The translations under genes were made by a program, and so were the position numbers. Below the pieces are notes generated by a model. That model worked only from the letters and a program-made list of their open reading frames with translations, made no database searches and was not told where the DNA came from. DNA of 24,347 bases, from assembly GCA_015039365.1 (NCBI GenBank), contig WION01000686.1, forward strand, positions 1-24,347, read 5' to 3'. Shown one piece after another: positions 21,086 to 24,347 of the stretch. The DNA is from Amanita rubescens. Lineage: Eukaryota > Basidiomycota > Agaricomycetes > Agaricales > Amanitaceae. Every line of letters starts with the position of its first letter. Position 1 is the stretch's first letter.

Positions 21086-21893
21086 CCTCTCCGAGCACGA
21101 TAGCTTTAACGCTCTCACCTCCGTCATTCACCATTGCTCCACGACAATCTAAAAGTACCCTCCGAATAACGCAAACGAAACCCCTTGACCATCTCTATTA
21201 TCTCGACGAACATTCCATTCATTGGGATAAACGAGAAAACGGCTGGTGTTATACCGCTTCAGGAAAACCCGTACCAGGTCACCAGTTTTGGGTAAACAAA
21301 AACTTGGAAGACCACCAAATCAATCCTTCCCGTTCGAAGGAGGATTATATCTAAACGAACGCAAACTTGCCTGTTCACGAAGGAAGTAACGTTGGTACGC
21401 CACTGAATCGGAAACAGGAGAAGAATCGTACTATATTAGAGACGAATACTTCGAAGGAGAACCCTTCATAGGAGGAAAAGAGGAGTTAACACGAACTGCG
21501 TTACAACGTTGGAAGAAAGCGAACGAACCAGAAACCTTAACCACTAGCCAAGAAACTCCCATTGCATCACCACACGTTCATTACAGAGAAAGCGCTGAAC
21601 CGTCAGGAGAGTCTGATAAAGAAGACAATAAAGATCCCTTCTCTGAACAAGAGAAAGAAGAAGAATCCCAGGATAAACTTGAATATGCACCTGGAACTGA
21701 AGACGTTGTTATACCCACAGTAGAACAACGAGTTGAAGACGAAACCTCAGCTCAACTCATCGCTTCCTTATCCCTTGCAACCGAATCAAAACTCGAAGCT
21801 ACACGACCCGCACCATCACCCCCTGTCGTATTTCCATACTTGTTTGCCCCACCAATCAACCCATTTCCTTCTAGAAAAGGAAAAGAACGAGAT
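21086..21893 (+). other. Long leader with a gag-frame open stretch lacking Met
   Basis: From the predicted mRNA start (20907) to 21684 there is no ATG in any frame. The first, at 21685, opens a 12-codon frame ending in TAG at 21723. From 21390 the gag frame is open for 168 codons up to the gag ATG and reads as an acidic, protein-like sequence (for example EYFEGEPFIGGKEELTRTAL). Left of it a TAA (21387-21389) and coding-like pieces in two frames (HWDKRENGWCYTASGKPVPG in one, FEGGLYLNERK in another) suggest a frameshifted older coding region. Confidence 0.5.
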
Positions 21894-22907
21894 ATGAGTG
21901 GATCAGGACCCCGGACCGAACCAAGGTCAGATCTACCGAAGATCAAACCTCCTAAACCGTTCAAAGGAGATCGAAAATATCTCAATCCGTTCATAGCGAA
22001 AGCCGAATTATTCATGAAAATGAATAAAATGACGGATGCCCAAGATAAGATACAGTTCATTATGTATCATATTGATGGCAACGCTCAACAATGGCGCGAC
22101 AACAAAATAACCGAATATGACGCCGAAACGACAAAATACGCCAACTATGACGCTTTTATTAAAGAACTGAAAGAGGATTGGGGACAAGTAGACGAAGCAG
22201 GACTAGCCATGCACAGATTACTCACATGGAGAAAACTCCCAAAGCAATCAATTAATCAATATATTGCGCGCGTCGATCGAGATATCAATTTAGCCAAAAT
22301 CACTGATGATACGACAAAATGTCATCTCCTAGTTTTGGGATTACCAAACACATTACGAGAAAAACTACGACTAGGAGGTGCCCCGACAACCTATAAATCA
22401 TTACGAACTCGTATCCTTGATATAGAAGTGGCGAACACTCTATTCTCCACTTTTGGCCAAGTTAAAGAATTTGATGATAAAATGGAAGTCGACGAGGCCA
22501 TATTGGAATTAAACCAACAAGCACGACGAATGCAGATTGCAGAAACCTCCATGGATTGGGTAAAAACTGCTGTATGTTATGGATGTGGAAAAACAGGACA
22601 CTTAATCTCGGATTGCCCTAATCCCAAAAAGAAACGACAAAATCTTGGGAATAAACGAGGAAGGACAAATCCTAGAGGACAGTTTCGAGGAAAACCACGT
22701 GGACGAAATAGTAACCGCGACAAAGGAAAGGGAAAAGGAAAACGAATTAGAGCACTGGATGCAGATAGCGGTGAAGACAACAGTGGATCGTCAAGAGAAG
22801 GATCTGACAGTGACAACGACGAAGACCAGAGAATCGCCGTCATAAGAGAAATGGCGAAAACATTACCACGTAGCGCCCGCCGAAAATTGAACAAAAAGGG
22901 TTTTTAG
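21894..22907 (+). CDS. gag: Gag protein with CCHC zinc knuckle
   Basis: From the first in-frame ATG (21894, after CGAGAT) to TAG at 22905-22907 there are 337 residues. The capsid-like region carries the retrotransposon Gag pattern (PFKGDRKYLNPFI, FIMYHIDGNAQQWRD, LTWRKLPKQSINQYIARV). It is followed by a zinc knuckle C-x2-C-x4-H-x4-C (Cys228, Cys231, His236, Cys241) and a long basic Arg/Gly/Lys tail that turns acidic and Ser-rich. It would form the particle and bind the element RNA. The frame continues open 168 codons upstream without Met, so a longer product from a non-AUG start, or a lost N-terminal start, is possible. The stop codon directly follows a slippery heptamer, so part of the product should be Gag-Pol. 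Confidence 0.9.
   Translation: MSGSGPRTEPRSDLPKIKPPKPFKGDRKYLNPFIAKAELFMKMNKMTDAQDKIQFIMYHIDGNAQQWRDNKITEYDAETTKYANYDAFIKELKEDWGQVDEAGLAMHRLLTWRKLPKQSINQYIARVDRDINLAKITDDTTKCHLLVLGLPNTLREKLRLGGAPTTYKSLRTRILDIEVANTLFSTFGQVKEFDDKMEVDEAILELNQQARRMQIAETSMDWVKTAVCYGCGKTGHLISDCPNPKKKRQNLGNKRGRTNPRGQFRGKPRGRNSNRDKGKGKGKRIRALDADSGEDNSGSSREGSDSDNDEDQRIAVIREMAKTLPRSARRKLNKKGF
22898..22904 (+). promoter_or_regulatory. -1 ribosomal frameshift site G_GGT_TTT
   Basis: In the gag frame the codons are AAG GGT TTT TAG. GGGTTTT fits X_XXY_YYZ exactly, and slipping back one base enters the pol frame (GGG TTT TTA GAA), which is open to the window end. The stop codon right after the heptamer would favour pausing there. 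No strong downstream pseudoknot was checked. Confidence 0.7.
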
Positions 22908-24347
22908 AACGAGACGACGATGAATCAGCGTCCGTCGTCTCTGAAGACGAACAACTATGTATAAATGGTGTAACAGTATCTTCTATATCCAGAAATAAAA
23001 TCACCATTCCCATTACCAAATGTTCGAATCTGAAAACTGCTGAAACCAAAGCCCTTATCGACTCAGGCGCACAAGGAAAATTTGTTGATAGCTCACTCGT
23101 CAATTGGAACGAAATCACTCGCTTAAAGAAACCCATCCCAGTGCGAAATGTGGACGGAACAAATAACAAGTCTGGAGATATACGGTATAAAATCCAGATA
23201 AGCTACAACATTGAAAACAACCGGTTTAAAGACTGGTTCTATGTCACACGACTAGGCGATCAACGACTGATACTAGGATTACCTTGGCTCCGAGAAATCA
23301 ACCCCAGAATAGATTGGTCTGAAGGAACAGTTAGATTCCCCGATGATAGGAAGATCGATCCGGAAGAAGAAACTACGTTTGATTATGATGAAGAAACCGA
23401 AATGTACCTTCGGTATATCCAAAAAGAAGAAGAATTGAACGCAGATGAGGACGAAGATCTCGAGACTGATCACCTTTGGATCCAAGCGAAAACATCAGCG
23501 TCTCAAGCGCTCGCACATGAACACGAAGATAAATCTACGAAAGTAGAATTACCCCCTGAATATGACAAATGGAGAAAAGTTTTTGATAAACAGACGTCAG
23601 AACGATTTCCCATCTCACGACAATGGGATCATGCGATAGATCTGAAAGAAGGGTTTAAACCTAAAGTGGCAAAGAATTATCCGTTATCAATCCACGAGGA
23701 ACAGCTAATGAATAAATGGGTCGACGAACAGCTCAAAAAAGGTTATATTCGACCGTCACAATCCCCGCAGGCATCTCCTTTCTTTTACGTTGCAAAGAAA
23801 GAAAAAGGAGAGTTGAGACCCTGCCAAGATTACCGATACATCAATAGCTGGACGAAACGGAATGCCTATCCCCTTCCTTTAGTATCCGACTTATTATTAA
23901 AACTAAGAAAAGTGAAATACTTCTCCAAATTAGACCTCCGATGGGGTTACAATAATGTGCGAATAAAGAAAGGCGACGAATGGAAGGCCGCATTCACAAC
24001 GAACCGTGGTCTCTTCGAGCCTACCGTAATGCTCTTTGGATTATGCAATTCACCGTCAACATTTCAAACGATGATGAACGAATACTTCCGTGACATGATA
24101 GCCGAAGGATGGCTAGTTGTCTACATTGACGACATGTTGATATATGGAGCGAACGAGGAAGAAACGAGGGAGCGCACTAAGCAAGTCTTGCAACGGCTAA
24201 AAGAAAACGATCTATTCCTGAAACTGGAAAAATGTAAATTCGTCGCCAAGGAAGTGGAATTCCTTGGGATGATCGTCAAAGAAGGAAAGATCATGATGGA
24301 CCCCGTAAAACTCACTGGAATCAGCAAATGGCCTGAACCAAAAACTG
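22898..24347 (+). CDS. pol: Pol: aspartic protease and reverse transcriptase (partial, 3' truncated by window)
   Basis: The frame is one base back from gag and has no stop up to the window end (483 codons plus one base). The protease motif LIDSGA lies near 23055-23071 and is followed by the LILGLPWL strand typical of retropepsins. An acidic linker follows. The RT fingers/palm begin near 23580, with ELRPCQDYRYIN, KYFSKLDLRWGY, FGLCNSPSTFQTMMN, the catalytic YIDD (24122-24133) and KCKFVAKEVEFLGMIV. It copies the element RNA into cDNA. RNase H and integrase are expected beyond the edge. There is no ATG at its start, so it is probably made only as a Gag-Pol fusion by -1 frameshifting. Confidence 0.93.

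Larger units (their letters stand above)
19126..24347 (+). mobile_element. Ty3/gypsy LTR retrotransposon, 5' part (runs off window)
   Basis: In order: 5' LTR (19126-21072, interrupted), primer-binding site (21075-21085), long leader, gag with CCHC knuckle, -1 frameshift site, protease and reverse transcriptase up to the window edge. RNase H, integrase and the 3' LTR must lie further right. RT motifs (YIDD, LPxxFGL-like block) and the Pro-RT order place it in Ty3/gypsy (Metaviridae). Pol is uninterrupted over more than 480 codons, so the copy may be young, although the beginning of the gag region looks disturbed and the LTR carries an insertion. Confidence 0.9.

Overview
The window looks like nuclear DNA of a mushroom-forming basidiomycete (Agaricomycetes). 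The grounds are: genes broken by many short introns (about 44-64 nt, GT..AG, with CTNA-type branch points), an HNH_2 nuclease of the kind expanded in mushrooms, a relic of the Plavaka/DUF6830 transposon-associated family, and a Ty3/gypsy element of fungal type. All gene models below were spliced by eye from conserved protein motifs and splice-site consensus, so exon edges are inference.

Layout. 1-815: decayed C-terminal piece of a Plavaka/DUF6830 transposon protein. 1016-1546: a small open frame without an ATG, possibly a beta-trefoil protein. 1845-3157 (+): five-exon HNH_2 endonuclease-domain protein. 3691-4241 (+): two-exon ankyrin-repeat protein, tail-to-tail with 4283-5530 (-), a five-exon TatD-type metal-dependent deoxyribonuclease that contains a 10-nt microexon. 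5678-7673 (-): ten-exon FAD monooxygenase of the salicylate-hydroxylase type, whose ATG seems to stand alone before a 120-nt intron. 7674-10842: gene-poor. 10843-11322 (-): Tyr/Gly/Pro-rich protein of unknown role, sharing a divergent promoter region (CRE palindrome, E-box, TATA) with 11652-14982 (+), an eleven-exon LSH/HELLS/Irc5-type SNF2 chromatin remodeller.

From about 15 kb to the end the window is repeat territory: a 498-bp MITE-like unit with perfect 25-bp inverted ends (15359-15856), short tandem and dispersed repeats, minus-strand coding remnants (16.7-18.0 kb), LTR debris, and finally the 5' part of a Ty3/gypsy retrotransposon (19126-24347, running off the edge). Its 5' LTR (TGTTAC...GTAACA) is split by a second insertion (19566-20650). 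The element shows three unusual expression and replication signals: a primer-binding site that is complementary to the predicted 5' end of its own mRNA (Tf1-like self-priming), a 778-nt leader free of ATG, and a canonical -1 frameshift heptamer G_GGT_TTT directly before the gag stop, leading into protease-reverse transcriptase.

The single-copy genes do not form an obvious pathway. TatD (DNA repair/degradation), LSH (chromatin and transposon silencing) and the HNH protein are all DNA-acting, but they have separate promoters and there is no sign of a cluster. The most interesting part of the window is the retroelement.
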